Part shown: piece by piece, positions 1-8,528 of the stretch | Numbering within the stretch: position 1 is the first letter of the stretch | How the letters are laid out: the number at the start of each line of letters is the position of its first letter | Source: Paludibacteraceae bacterium | Lineage (GTDB): Bacteria; Bacteroidota; Bacteroidia; Bacteroidales; Paludibacteraceae | Length of the DNA: 64,000 nt | Direction: 5' to 3' | NCBI GenBank assembly: GCA_017471175.1 | Contig: JAFUVS010000008.1 | Span: 1-64,000 of the forward strand | Made by a program: the position numbers and the translations under genes | Notes under the pieces: generated by a model | The model's database searches: none | Seen by the model: the letters and a program-made list of their open reading frames with translations, nothing else | Told to the model about the DNA's origin: nothing

Positions 1-2306
1 AGAGCCTTGCCGGTCTTGGGGTTGCCCGGACAAACGTCCACGCAGTTGCCGCAGCCGAGGCAGTCCATCACGCCCACTTGGATGCGGAAATGCATTCCTT
101 TCATAGCGGCAGGAGCCTTCATCTCGATAGTGGCGGCGTTCAAATCCCGCACCTCGTTCTCGTCGAGCACGAACGGACGGATACAAGCGTGAGGACAAAC
201 GTATGCGCACTTGTTACATTGGATACAGTTTTCTGCGTTCCATACCGGCACGAAAGCCGACACACCGCGTTTCTCGAACTTAGCCGTACCTGCGGGCCAT
301 GTGCCGTCTTCGATACCCTTGAAGGCTGAAACAGGCAGCAAGTCGCCGTCTTGTGCGTTGATAGGACGAACAACCTTGTTGATGAACTCGTCGCCGTCGG
401 TCGGTTTAACCACGTCAGCGGCTGCGTCTAGCTGCGACCAAGCCTTGTCGATAGCAAGCTCGTGATATTCGCCACCGCGGTCAACGGCTGCATAGTTCTT
501 GTTAACCACGTCCTCGCCTTTCTTGCCGTAGGACTTAACGATGAAGTGCTTCATCTCCTCAACGGCTTTCTCAACAGGGATAACGCCGGTGATACGGAAG
601 AAAGCGGATTGCAGAATGGTGTTGGTGCGGTTGCCCAAGCCAATCTCTTGCGCAATCTTGGTAGCGTTGATATAATAAACTTTGATGTCGTTGTCAGCAA
701 AGTATTTCTTCACCTTGTTAGGCAGGAACTTAACCAACTCCTCGCCCTCGTAGATAGTGTTCAGAAGGAACGTGCCGCCCTTCTGCAGACCGCGTGTAAC
801 GTCGTACATGTGCAGGTAAGCCTGAACGTGGCAAGCCACGAAGTTAGGCGTGGTAACGAGGTAAGTGGAGTGGATAGGCTCGTCGCCGAAACGCAGGTGC
901 GAGCAGGTGAAGCCGCCGGATTTCTTCGAGTCGTAGGAGAAATATGCCTGGCAGTATTTGTCGGTAGTGTCGCCGATAATCTTCACGGAGTTCTTGTTGG
1001 CACCCACTGTACCGTCGGCACCGAGACCGTAGAACTTAGCTTGGAACATGCCCTTGCCGCCCATCGCTATCTCTTCGCCTACAGGCAGTGAGGTGAAGGT
1101 TACATCGTCGTTGATACCCACGGTGAAGTGGTTCTTCGGCTGCGGCAGAGCGAGGTTCTCGAATACTGCGAGCATCTGTGCCGGAGTGGTATCGTTAGAA
1201 CCAAGACCATAACGACCGCCTACAACGAGGATATTCTGGAGTCCGAGTTCGTCGAGAGCGTCTTTTACGTCAAGATAGAGCGGTTCGCCGTTAGCACCCG
1301 GCTCTTTGGTGCGGTCGAGAACGCAGATACGCTTAACCGACTTAGGCAGAGCCTCTTGCAGATACTTGAGCGAGAACGGACGATAGAGGTGAACATTGAT
1401 CATACCGAGTTTCTTGCCCTTTGCTGCCTCGTAGTCGATAACTTCGCGGATAGCCTCGCAAGCCGAACCCATGCAGATGATGATGTTCTCTGCTTCGGGG
1501 TCGCCGTAGTATGAGAACGGACGGTATTTGCGACCGGTGATCTCCGATATCTTGTCCATATAGTCCGAAACGATGTCAGCCACCTCGTTGTAGTACGGGT
1601 TGCATGACTCGCGGTGAGTGAAGAACACGTCGGGGTTCTCAGCCATACCGCGCATCACGGGACGCATAGGCGAGAGGGCGCGGTTGCGGAATGCCTGCAG
1701 AGCCTCCATATCAACGAGCGGACGGAGGTCTTCCATATCAACGACCTCTACTTTCTGATACTCGTGCGAGGTGCGGAAGCCGTCGAAGAAGTTGAGGAAC
1801 GGCACGCGGCTCTTAATAGTAGCAAGGTGAGCCACACCGGCGAGGTCCATCACTTCCTGAACGGAACCTTCAGCGAGCATAGCGAAACCTGTCTGACGGC
1901 AAGCCATCACGTCTTGGTGGTCGCCGAAGATACAGAGCACGTGCGAAGCGAGAGTACGAGCCGAAACATGGAACACTGACGGGAGCAGTTCGCCGGCAAT
2001 CTTGTACATGTTAGGGATCATAAGGAGCAAGCCCTGCGAAGCGGTGAAGGTAGTGGTGAGCGCACCGGCTTGTAGTGAGCCGTGTACGGCACCAGCGGCA
2101 CCTGCTTCGGATTGCATCTCCTGAACGAGCACTGTCTCGCCGAACATGTTCTTGCGGCCCTGAGCAGCCCACTCGTCAACATTCTCCGCCATCGGTGACG
2201 ACGGAGTGATAGGATAGATAGCAGCCACCTCTGTGAACATATACGCGATATGCGCAGCAGCGGTATTGCCATCCATGGTCATGAATTTCTTTTTCTTTTC
2301 TGCCAT
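1..2306 (-). CDS. nifJ: Pyruvate:ferredoxin (flavodoxin) oxidoreductase, partial (C-terminus beyond window)
   Basis: This is the first 768 or so codons of a single-chain PFOR, which oxidatively decarboxylates pyruvate to acetyl-CoA and passes electrons to ferredoxin or flavodoxin in the anaerobic cytoplasm. The protein begins MAEKKKKFMTMDGNTAAAHIAY and carries the thiamine-pyrophosphate domain I motif YPITPSSPMAE. A middle POR domain contains GGKGMFQAKFYGLGADGTVG. Two [4Fe-4S] clusters follow: CIQCNKCAYVCP near residue 690, and CLGCGNCVDVCP close to the window edge. Full-length enzymes are about 1180 residues, so the C-terminal TPP-binding domain lies outside. The ATG at 2306 is chosen because the lysine-rich N-terminus followed by MDGNTAAAHIAY matches the family. 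The gene follows the accessory island on the same strand with only a 38-nt gap; I see no clear consensus promoter there. Confidence 0.95.
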   Translation of the reverse strand, partial: MAEKKKKFMTMDGNTAAAHIAYMFTEVAAIYPITPSSPMAENVDEWAAQGRKNMFGETVLVQEMQSEAGAAGAVHGSLQAGALTTTFTASQGLLLMIPNMYKIAGELLPSVFHVSARTLASHVLCIFGDHQDVMACRQTGFAMLAEGSVQEVMDLAGVAHLATIKSRVPFLNFFDGFRTSHEYQKVEVVDMEDLRPLVDMEALQAFRNRALSPMRPVMRGMAENPDVFFTHRESCNPYYNEVADIVSDYMDKISEITGRKYRPFSYYGDPEAENIIICMGSACEAIREVIDYEAAKGKKLGMINVHLYRPFSLKYLQEALPKSVKRICVLDRTKEPGANGEPLYLDVKDALDELGLQNILVVGGRYGLGSNDTTPAQMLAVFENLALPQPKNHFTVGINDDVTFTSLPVGEEIAMGGKGMFQAKFYGLGADGTVGANKNSVKIIGDTTDKYCQAYFSYDSKKSGGFTCSHLRFGDEPIHSTYLVTTPNFVACHVQAYLHMYDVTRGLQKGGTFLLNTIYEGEELVKFLPNKVKKYFADNDIKVYYINATKIAQEIGLGNRTNTILQSAFFRITGVIPVEKAVEEMKHFIVKSYGKKGEDVVNKNYAAVDRGGEYHELAIDKAWSQLDAAADVVKPTDGDEFINKVVRPINAQDGDLLPVSAFKGIEDGTWPAGTAKFEKRGVSAFVPVWNAENCIQCNKCAYVCPHACIRPFVLDENEVRDLNAATIEMKAPAAMKGMHFRIQVGVMDCLGCGNCVDVCPGNPKTGKA

Positions 2307-2344
2307 GATTGTATAGTTTGTTTTGATTGTTGAAAGTATATTGT

Positions 2345-3928
2345 TTAGTTATTTCCTAATTTCTTTAGCTTATTGAGCAATTTTATACCTTTTCGGGTAA
2401 GATAATAGGCTTGGTCTTTCCTTTGTAATGAATCAGGGAAACGAAGCTTTACATACCCTGCTTCAACAGCCGGATTGATATATCGCTCACGCAAGTTACC
2501 CCTATTCCTTAACTCCATTTTGTCAAGCAGTTCTTCACGAGTAAGTCGAGCATTGCCAAGTGCTAAAACCACACGCCTAACCTGATTGGAAAGTGTGTTA
2601 ATTTCCTCGTCATAAACAATTTTGTTTTCGTTTGATTTGTTGTTACTTAACACCTCATCATGGTTGCTGTCATGGTTGCTATCATGGTTGCTGTCATGGT
2701 TGCTATCATGGTTGGTCGTTTTGCGCCATAAAACAGTTCTAAAATTCTCGTTTTGGTAGAACTCTGGTTCACGCAAACCATACTTTATACAGCGATTAAC
2801 GAGGTCAGTAGTACCTGTCCCTAATTGTTCAATATAGCCTGCAAGATACACAGGTCGCGCTAATAACGGATTAACCGGAATTGAATTATGTTCACCGCTT
2901 AATTTAGCAAGAGTTATTCCGTATGGCAACCTTCCCGGATTCCAAACTTCCAAACGGTCTTTGAACAACATCACTTGTACAGAACCGGTGCTTGTATAGT
3001 CGCGGTGAATGACAGCATTGACGATTGCTTCTGTAACCGCTTGTACCGGCAATTCATAGCGGATATCAGCTTGGGCGGATTGAGTGCGTTCACCAACGCT
3101 GGCATCTATTTTACTCAATACAAAATCAACCGCACCATCAATCACCTCAAATACATCACCTTCTATAAGTTGTTGCGACAAAATTGGCTTAGACATCAAC
3201 TCTGTCGGGAAATGAGCGCATTTGATTGTTGCACTGATAAACCATTTCTGTACATCTTTTCCAAATAAAAGCAGAGCGGCATTGGTTACTTCATCATTAT
3301 CAGAAATTAGGTGCAGACTACTCAAGATAGTGTGGATATGCTCTTCGCTATATTGTATCGGAAACTTGCGTTTCTCACGAGCCAGACCTACAAATCGGCG
3401 TATCTTGTTTTTATCTAAATCTGCCAATGAAGCAATCGAATGCAACGAAGCATCAAACGGACCGCTAATCAATTTCCTTTTCACAAACAAGTAATGAACA
3501 AGTGCCGCATACACATTATTGCGCAACTCATCAATCGTTGAAAACAGAATCGGATTACGAGTAATATCTTGTTCTATCTTATTCTTAAATTTTTCCTCTT
3601 TGGAATTGCGTTTTTCAACATCCTTAACAAATGCCAAACGATAAGCACTATTTTCTGTCGCTATATCATACTCTCGTTCTGTAGGAGAAACACCTTCAGA
3701 GTCTTCATAACCATAACGCTCACCCACAAGAACGATATATATATCAGCAGTTGATGCCGCATCAAGATACGCCTTTTGTGCGGACACATCTTGCGCAGGC
3801 AACTCCTCAAAAAGGAATGGCTCAAAGTATCGTGCAAACAAAGCGTCTGTCCGTATGTATTCGGCTATCATGCTGCGCTCGGCTTCAAACTCCGATTGCA
3901 CACTGCTTATGAATATCGTTTGTCTCAT
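2345..3928 (-). CDS. DUF4062 / HATPase_c_4 / winged-helix fusion regulator
   Basis: The 527-residue protein has three parts. Residues 1-95 resemble DUF4062 (TIFISSVQSEFEAERSMIAEYI, then IYIVLVGERYG), a domain usually found at the N-terminus of signalling or defence-type ATPases. Residues about 150-400 match the body of AlbA_2/RecG-like regulators, including a GHKL-type ATP-binding segment (AVTEAIVNAVIHRDYTSTGSVQV, then LGTGTTDLVNRC). Residues about 455-527 look like a winged helix (RLTREELLDKMELRNRGNLRERYI). Between them is a near-perfect SNHD tetrapeptide repeat. Most relatives carry an AlbA_2 domain instead of DUF4062, and a leftover AlbA_2-like start lies 6 nt upstream. Function is unknown; regulator or anti-phage sensor are both possible. 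The start is the ATG at 3928, which begins the DUF4062 domain. Confidence 0.8.
   Translation of the reverse strand: MRQTIFISSVQSEFEAERSMIAEYIRTDALFARYFEPFLFEELPAQDVSAQKAYLDAASTADIYIVLVGERYGYEDSEGVSPTEREYDIATENSAYRLAFVKDVEKRNSKEEKFKNKIEQDITRNPILFSTIDELRNNVYAALVHYLFVKRKLISGPFDASLHSIASLADLDKNKIRRFVGLAREKRKFPIQYSEEHIHTILSSLHLISDNDEVTNAALLLFGKDVQKWFISATIKCAHFPTELMSKPILSQQLIEGDVFEVIDGAVDFVLSKIDASVGERTQSAQADIRYELPVQAVTEAIVNAVIHRDYTSTGSVQVMLFKDRLEVWNPGRLPYGITLAKLSGEHNSIPVNPLLARPVYLAGYIEQLGTGTTDLVNRCIKYGLREPEFYQNENFRTVLWRKTTNHDSNHDSNHDSNHDSNHDEVLSNNKSNENKIVYDEEINTLSNQVRRVVLALGNARLTREELLDKMELRNRGNLRERYINPAVEAGYVKLRFPDSLQRKDQAYYLTRKGIKLLNKLKKLGNN
2658..2715. repeat. 12-bp tandem repeat encoding (SNHD)n
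   Basis: About 4.8 copies of a 12-bp unit (tcatggttgctg/a) lie inside the DUF4062-HATPase gene. They code for Asn-His-Asp-Ser repeats in the linker before the winged helix. The unit length is a multiple of three, so gain or loss of copies keeps the frame and would only change linker length. The alternating g/a at the last position shows that the array grew by 24-bp steps. Confidence 0.95.
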
Positions 3929-3934
3929 TACTGC

Positions 3935-4009
3935 TTAAATATCGTTCTGTTTATCGTTGTATTCGCGTGTCAGTTCTCGTTTAAATTCTATGCGGTTGGT
4001 TTCGGTCAT
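3935..4009 (-). pseudogene. 24-codon remnant of an AlbA_2 (Schlafen-like) gene start
   Basis: A short reading frame between the RhuM/Fic stop and the DUF4062 gene translates to MTETNRIEFKRELTREYN plus six more residues, then TAA. The ETNRIEFKREL stretch is the typical first strand and helix of AlbA_2-domain regulators, the very domain normally joined to the HATPase_c_4 body of the gene that follows. It is most simply the stump of a replaced domain. It could still be translated as a leader peptide coupled to the next gene, because the stop lies 6 nt before the next ATG. Confidence 0.6.
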
Positions 4010-4017
4010 ATCTGTTA

Positions 4018-5034
4018 TTATTCATTTTCTTGATTGATTAGATTCACCACCACTTTCACCATCGTGTCTTTCTCCTCTGTGCGGCTTTCTGCTATCATCA
4101 GCGTGAGGGCAACAAGTGTATTGTCTGCAATGCGCTTTGTCCCGTCTTCGCGATAAAGGATGCCGTTGTTGTACAAAAACCACAAAAACAATGTTGCCGC
4201 AATACGTTTGTTGCCGTCAGAGAAAGAGTGGTTTTTGGTAACAAGATACAGAAGCATCGCCGCCTTCTCCTCCACGCTCGGATAGAGTTCTTTGCCATCG
4301 AAAGTCTGATAAATCTGTCCTATACTGCTCTTGAATGAGTCGTCCTTCTTATTCCCGAAAAGGGTACTGCCTCCGAATTTCTGCTGCAACGAGCGGATAG
4401 TCTGCATAGCATTCTCATAGGTGGCATGAAACCGCTCTTCAGGAGTGATCTTATCCACAGCAAGCCGCTCGTAGTCGTAATTGTCAAGCGTATCAAGAGC
4501 ATAGGTGTAATCAACTACCACGTCAAACAGGGCGGTTTGCTCGTTTGCTACATCTTCTGCCGATTTGCCTTCTTCCAAAAGTGTTTTGCTTTGCAATGTC
4601 CGCCCGACTATCTGTACCAACTGCCTCAACTCGGCAAGTTGCGACTTGCGCAACTGTTCATTGATGGCATACCCCCTTGTGATATATTCCTTCAACACCT
4701 TATTTGCCCACTGACGGAATTGAGTTGCAAAGATGCTGTTTACCCGATAGCCGATAGATATAATCATATCGAGATTGAAGTATTGCATTTGATACTTTTT
4801 ACCATTGGAAGCAACTGTTTCCATAATGGAAACAGTTGTCGCACGTTCCAATTCTCCCGACATAACTATATTACTGATATGCTTGGATATAGCGGCTTTC
4901 TTAACACCAAACAATTCCGCTATTTGGTTCTGTGTAAGCCAAACAGACTCCCTTTCTATCTTAACAGGCAGTATCAATGCACCATCCGGCGCACGGTAAA
5001 TCACTATTTCTCCTCTATTCGGTTGCGGTGTCAT
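4018..5034 (-). CDS. RhuM-family protein with Fic/DOC motif
   Basis: The 338-residue protein matches the RhuM virulence-protein family. An N-terminal helix-turn-helix-like region (WLTQNQIAELFGVKKAAISKHISNI, about residues 30-58) is followed by a C-terminal Fic/DOC-type segment. The Fic motif HSFSDGNKR spans residues 269-277; it keeps the His and GN but has Lys-Arg in place of the usual Gly-Arg. Fic proteins transfer AMP or phosphate to targets and often act as toxins; whether RhuM proteins do this is not established. No antitoxin is obvious next to it. The gene sits in a minus-strand run between the HNH gene and the DUF4062 regulator, and its leader resembles the AlbA_2 remnant found in front of that regulator. 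Confidence 0.85.
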   Translation of the reverse strand: MTPQPNRGEIVIYRAPDGALILPVKIERESVWLTQNQIAELFGVKKAAISKHISNIVMSGELERATTVSIMETVASNGKKYQMQYFNLDMIISIGYRVNSIFATQFRQWANKVLKEYITRGYAINEQLRKSQLAELRQLVQIVGRTLQSKTLLEEGKSAEDVANEQTALFDVVVDYTYALDTLDNYDYERLAVDKITPEERFHATYENAMQTIRSLQQKFGGSTLFGNKKDDSFKSSIGQIYQTFDGKELYPSVEEKAAMLLYLVTKNHSFSDGNKRIAATLFLWFLYNNGILYREDGTKRIADNTLVALTLMIAESRTEEKDTMVKVVVNLINQENE

Positions 5035-5060
5035 AAAATGGTATTTATTTCTTTGCGGGG

Positions 5061-5097
5061 CAGTTCACGCTTTAATTATGCGGTTGTTTCGGTCGTA
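5061..5097 (-). repeat. Degenerate copy of the AlbA_2-start remnant upstream of RhuM/Fic
   Basis: The segment upstream of the RhuM start aligns over about 37-40 bases with the segment upstream of the DUF4062 gene (3971-4010). Shared blocks include cagttc, tatgcggttg and tttcggtc. Here small deletions break the ETNRIEFKREL coding frame. The two copies sit in front of two consecutive island genes and suggest that a recombination joint was duplicated. Confidence 0.6.
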
Positions 5098-5158
5098 AAG
5101 TTCGTTTTTAATACCAATGGTAATAAGAAGATGATTATTCTGTAAAGAGTATATGTTA

Positions 5159-5836
5159 TTATTTGATTTTTGCATATAGATTGCTTGAGGATGTTGATTT
5201 AACCACAAGTAAATGCAGTTTAAGAATTTTCCATGAATAACTATTAACAGAAGTTCTCGCCACATAAGTATAGTACCCTAAATTCTCGAATTCCTTTATA
5301 TGTTTTTGTAAATGAGTATATATTTCTTTCTTATCATTAAGAGATATATCGTCTTGAATATCTAACACATCTTTTATATAATCATCTAATTCGTCAATGA
5401 TTTTCAAGCCTTCTTCATTTAAAGGTTCATGAGAGATTTGATAGCAATGACAGCCAAAAAAAATATTTCCTAAGTCTATACCAGAATTAACTCTTAAAAA
5501 ATGTAATATTGTAAACTGTTCATTCTTTAGTTTTTCTGCGACATCCTTTTCATGTGAAGATTTTATTTCTTTAAGTCGCTCTACCGTATATTCCTCAATA
5601 TTTGTATCAATTTCTTTGTGACAATTTGCACATAGAAATATCAAATTGTCGTAACAATCATAATCTGCAAGATTTGATTGATGTCGGGGTCCAGTTTGTT
5701 TTTTACTGATAATATGACAGACTTCGCCAACACTACATATTTTATAACCTTCTATTAATAAATCTCTTTTGCATTTTGCACATTTACCTGCAGAATATAT
5801 CAGAAGTTTATCTCGTACAGATTGAAGTATTGCCAT
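5159..5836 (-). CDS. HNH endonuclease domain protein
   Basis: The N-terminal 80 residues of this 225-residue protein form a zinc-ribbon HNH nuclease. C19 and C22 (CAKC) and C69, C72 (CANC) are the likely zinc ligands. The HNH residues are probably H41 (VCHIISKK), N64 (YDNLIFLC) and H73 (CHKEID). The remaining 140 residues are not recognised. The gene is AT-rich compared with the core genes around it and ends 125 nt before RhuM/Fic. HNH proteins of this size are common in restriction and anti-phage modules, which fits the accessory neighbourhood, but no methylase or specificity subunit is present. Confidence 0.8.
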   Translation of the reverse strand: MAILQSVRDKLLIYSAGKCAKCKRDLLIEGYKICSVGEVCHIISKKQTGPRHQSNLADYDCYDNLIFLCANCHKEIDTNIEEYTVERLKEIKSSHEKDVAEKLKNEQFTILHFLRVNSGIDLGNIFFGCHCYQISHEPLNEEGLKIIDELDDYIKDVLDIQDDISLNDKKEIYTHLQKHIKEFENLGYYTYVARTSVNSYSWKILKLHLLVVKSTSSSNLYAKIK

Positions 5837-5885
5837 ATTTTTTACAAAAGATTAAATAATTTCCGTAAACGCATTGATTAAATTT

Positions 5886-7643
5886 TTAGTCTAAATAATT
5901 TTTGCCATCTAAAATATCCTCTTTTAGCAAGAAATCTGTATCTTGAATATTACGCAATAGATAATACATATCTCCTATTGATTTTCTCGCATATCCTATA
6001 GGCTTTATCCATTTTATAATTCTATCTATTTGGAATATACGAGAAATTTCGTTATCAAAATGCCTTCTGTCTATAAAATAATTATTTATAAGATAGTTAT
6101 AATGATCAAATTTATTATATTTTTCCCGTGCATAAGCTTTTCTTCTATTTGTTTCGGCTTCTATTTCTTTTTGTAACTTTGCATTTTCCATTTCTTCGTC
6201 AACCCCCCAAGGTAACCCCCAAGGTTCTATACTGGAATGATGATAACCTTTTTCATTTTTAATTGGAAGTAGAGTTTCAAGATAAGAATCTGTATAATTA
6301 CATTCTGTCTTTATAATATAAAACTCGTCATCATCTTTTCCCGGATTACACCGCCAATGTATTTTTTTTGATACTTTATATGATTCGAGAATAGAATCTA
6401 TACTTAAACCTTCTATCGTTTCTTTTGTTTTTATACAGAATTGACGAAAATCATAATTACTATACTTTTTAAGATAATCGTACTTTAACAATAACTCCTG
6501 ATTTTCAATTGACATTTCTAAACCTTCAATAGAGTGACACAATTTAGTAATTAGTTCAATTTTAGTACATTGCATATTCCATTGTAAACTAATGTTTTTG
6601 TTATTCCTATGAACAATCGGCTTTTCTAAAACATTAAAAACAATTAAATCATCAATACTAACAACATTATCTATATATACACCTCCATATACGTCAGGAC
6701 GAACATAATCTTTATTATCTGTATCCGGATAATAATGTTGTTCCATAATAAAATATCTTTTACTATTAAAGTCCCAAATTATCCACGGACGAGTATTAGT
6801 TACGTAATCCCAATACTCACAGATTACAATACCTATATGATTCTTATAGTTATGTGAAAAGTATCTTGATGATAGTTCGTTATCGTCGTCAATATTGGAA
6901 TACGCAATACAATTATCTACAAATTCAAGAGATAGACAACCACTAAAACAATCAGTCTCTATCTTTTCTAATGAGTGCCCTCCTCTAATATCTTTAAGAT
7001 TATAGCATCCTTTAAAAACGTTTTTTCCTAATTCTTGAAAATAGTTAGGTAAAGTAACCTCATACAGATTAGTACAACCTGCAAATGTATTCAATGGCAC
7101 TTCGTCTGCATTAGAGATGTCAACCTTTTTTAAATTCCTACAATTTCCGAAACAGCCCCTGCTTTCTTCCCAATATGACATTTTGACGGAACCTAATTTG
7201 CATCCTTGAGGAAGCGTAAATTCGGTTATACCTGTATTGGATAGATGAATACTTTTAAGATAGATTCCATATTCGACTGTTTCAACATTAGGAGAATCAA
7301 TAATTGTAATTTCTTCTGCACCTTTTGCTGAAACAAGCCTTAATGTTTTCGCATTTTTAATGTAGACATACTTAACAGAGTTTGGATAATAAATTTCATA
7401 CAGCCCCCACATATCGAAATGTGCATTCGTCAATCCTTCGACTTTTCTCAAATCAAGAATCCGCAAATTACGTGTTTTTTGTAAATACTCAGATAGGAAA
7501 TTATAAAGATAATATAGTTGATCCTTCGTAATATACTTTGGCATTGATTGTTCAATTTCCACCTCAAGATGTTGTATATTCATATCTAATTTAAGTCTAT
7601 ACAAATCAATCTTATCATCAATTGTAAGTTTATAATATAACAT
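5886..7643 (-). CDS. BspA-like leucine-rich repeat protein, no signal peptide
   Basis: The 585-residue protein has LRR_5/BspA-type repeats over about residues 55-245, with motifs such as CRNLKKVDISNADEVPLNTF, CTNLYEVTLP and CYNLKDIRGG. The rest of the sequence is unrecognised and rich in Tyr, Asp and Asn. It begins MLYYKLTIDDKIDLYRLKLD, without a signal peptide, and lacks a T9SS tail, so a cytoplasmic location is likely, unlike surface BspA proteins. The coding region is markedly AT-rich, a sign of transfer. It is the first gene of the island and is followed 49 nt later by the HNH nuclease, so the two may form one unit. A sensor or target-binding role is only a guess. Confidence 0.7.
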   Translation of the reverse strand: MLYYKLTIDDKIDLYRLKLDMNIQHLEVEIEQSMPKYITKDQLYYLYNFLSEYLQKTRNLRILDLRKVEGLTNAHFDMWGLYEIYYPNSVKYVYIKNAKTLRLVSAKGAEEITIIDSPNVETVEYGIYLKSIHLSNTGITEFTLPQGCKLGSVKMSYWEESRGCFGNCRNLKKVDISNADEVPLNTFAGCTNLYEVTLPNYFQELGKNVFKGCYNLKDIRGGHSLEKIETDCFSGCLSLEFVDNCIAYSNIDDDNELSSRYFSHNYKNHIGIVICEYWDYVTNTRPWIIWDFNSKRYFIMEQHYYPDTDNKDYVRPDVYGGVYIDNVVSIDDLIVFNVLEKPIVHRNNKNISLQWNMQCTKIELITKLCHSIEGLEMSIENQELLLKYDYLKKYSNYDFRQFCIKTKETIEGLSIDSILESYKVSKKIHWRCNPGKDDDEFYIIKTECNYTDSYLETLLPIKNEKGYHHSSIEPWGLPWGVDEEMENAKLQKEIEAETNRRKAYAREKYNKFDHYNYLINNYFIDRRHFDNEISRIFQIDRIIKWIKPIGYARKSIGDMYYLLRNIQDTDFLLKEDILDGKNYLD

Positions 7644-8003
7644 AACGATAAAATTTTAGGAGTAGAATTATAACATAGTTTAGCTTGAAATATGCCTTTT
7701 CGATTTTTTCTATCCAAGAGTTGTTGTAAGTCTACGGCTTATTTGATGACAGATGTTGCTAAAATCTTGTTTTCCTCTTTATGCCGGAGACATTCGTTAT
7801 ATTGTTGGCGATGATGCTTATCGACACTCTTATCAATAAAACTATCCATAGGATAAATATGCTATCCTTATACTATCCCTATACTATCCCTATAGTGAAT
7901 CATACTACAATATGCAGAACTTCTACAGAAAAGATGTATGTCGGTAAAGAGAATCTTTTACCTTTCATATAATTCGATTGTATCGGGTGGGGAGGTTGTA
8001 TTC
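7644..8003. other. Intergenic spacer at the right edge of the accessory island
   Basis: About 360 bases without a convincing gene. A 63-codon plus-strand frame at 7781-7972 has no recognisable family and atypical content. The stretch contains a short tandem run of actatccct units at about 7865-7892. No promoter of the TAnnTTTG type is visible for the LRR gene. This is the border between the AT-rich island and the oxidative-stress operon. Confidence 0.6.
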
Positions 8004-8507
8004 TCAGTTCATCAGTATTCCGTTCTGCCAAGTCAGGTTGGGATAGGTCTTGCGCAGGTACTCCACCGACTGCTTCACATCGCTGCTACCGCTCGTGGCA
8101 AAGGGGATGAGTGTCTTGCCCTGCAGCTGCTCCAAGTTGTTGTCAATCCAAGAGTTGATTATGCGCGGACAGATACCCCACCATATCGGGTAGCCGACAT
8201 AGATAGTGTCGTAAGGCATAATGTTCGTGCATTGCTTGATAGCGGGTCGTGCCTCTTCGTCCTGCATCTCAAGCGAAGAACGCGACTGCTTGTTGCGCCA
8301 GTCAAGATCGGCTGCCGTATAAGGTTCGGCTGCCTCTATCTCCCACAGTACGGCTTTGTGTTCTTTTGCTAACTTGGCAGCCGCCTGACGTGTTGTCCCC
8401 GTTGCAGAGAAATATGCGACCAACGTCTTTGATTGATTGTTTTTCTGTGCATTGATTGGCAAAATAGCCAATAGCATTGCGCAAAGAATAAGAATAGTGT
8501 TTTTCAT
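8004..8507 (-). CDS. Exported flavodoxin (paralogue 2)
   Basis: A 167-residue flavodoxin with an N-terminal signal peptide (MKNTILILCAMLLAILPINAQ). The mature part has the FMN phosphate-binding loop FSATGTTRQAA and the segments YVGYPIWWG and FATSGSSD. Flavodoxins carry one or two electrons; a secreted one would act in the periplasm, perhaps feeding a peroxide- or thiol-reducing system, which is inference. The mature domain is about 85% identical by eye to the flavodoxin at 9713-10204, so the two arose by recent duplication around the rubrerythrin-SOD pair. It follows SOD by 21 nt and is the last gene of the operon. Confidence 0.88.
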   Translation of the reverse strand: MKNTILILCAMLLAILPINAQKNNQSKTLVAYFSATGTTRQAAAKLAKEHKAVLWEIEAAEPYTAADLDWRNKQSRSSLEMQDEEARPAIKQCTNIMPYDTIYVGYPIWWGICPRIINSWIDNNLEQLQGKTLIPFATSGSSDVKQSVEYLRKTYPNLTWQNGILMN

Positions 8508-8528
8508 AGATGATTCGTTTTTTAATGT

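Noticed and set aside
462-1091. Plus-strand frames across the nifJ region (462-1091, 1128-1514, 1614-1979)
   Set aside because: The minus strand codes for highly conserved PFOR sequence with Fe-S motifs throughout, so the plus frames are shadows.
2658-2715. Tandem repeat considered as a CRISPR array
   Set aside because: Units are 12 bp with no spacers and lie inside a coding frame.
7781-7972. 63-codon plus-strand frame in the island border
   Set aside because: No family, no ribosome-binding site and a low-complexity repeat inside; treated as non-coding.
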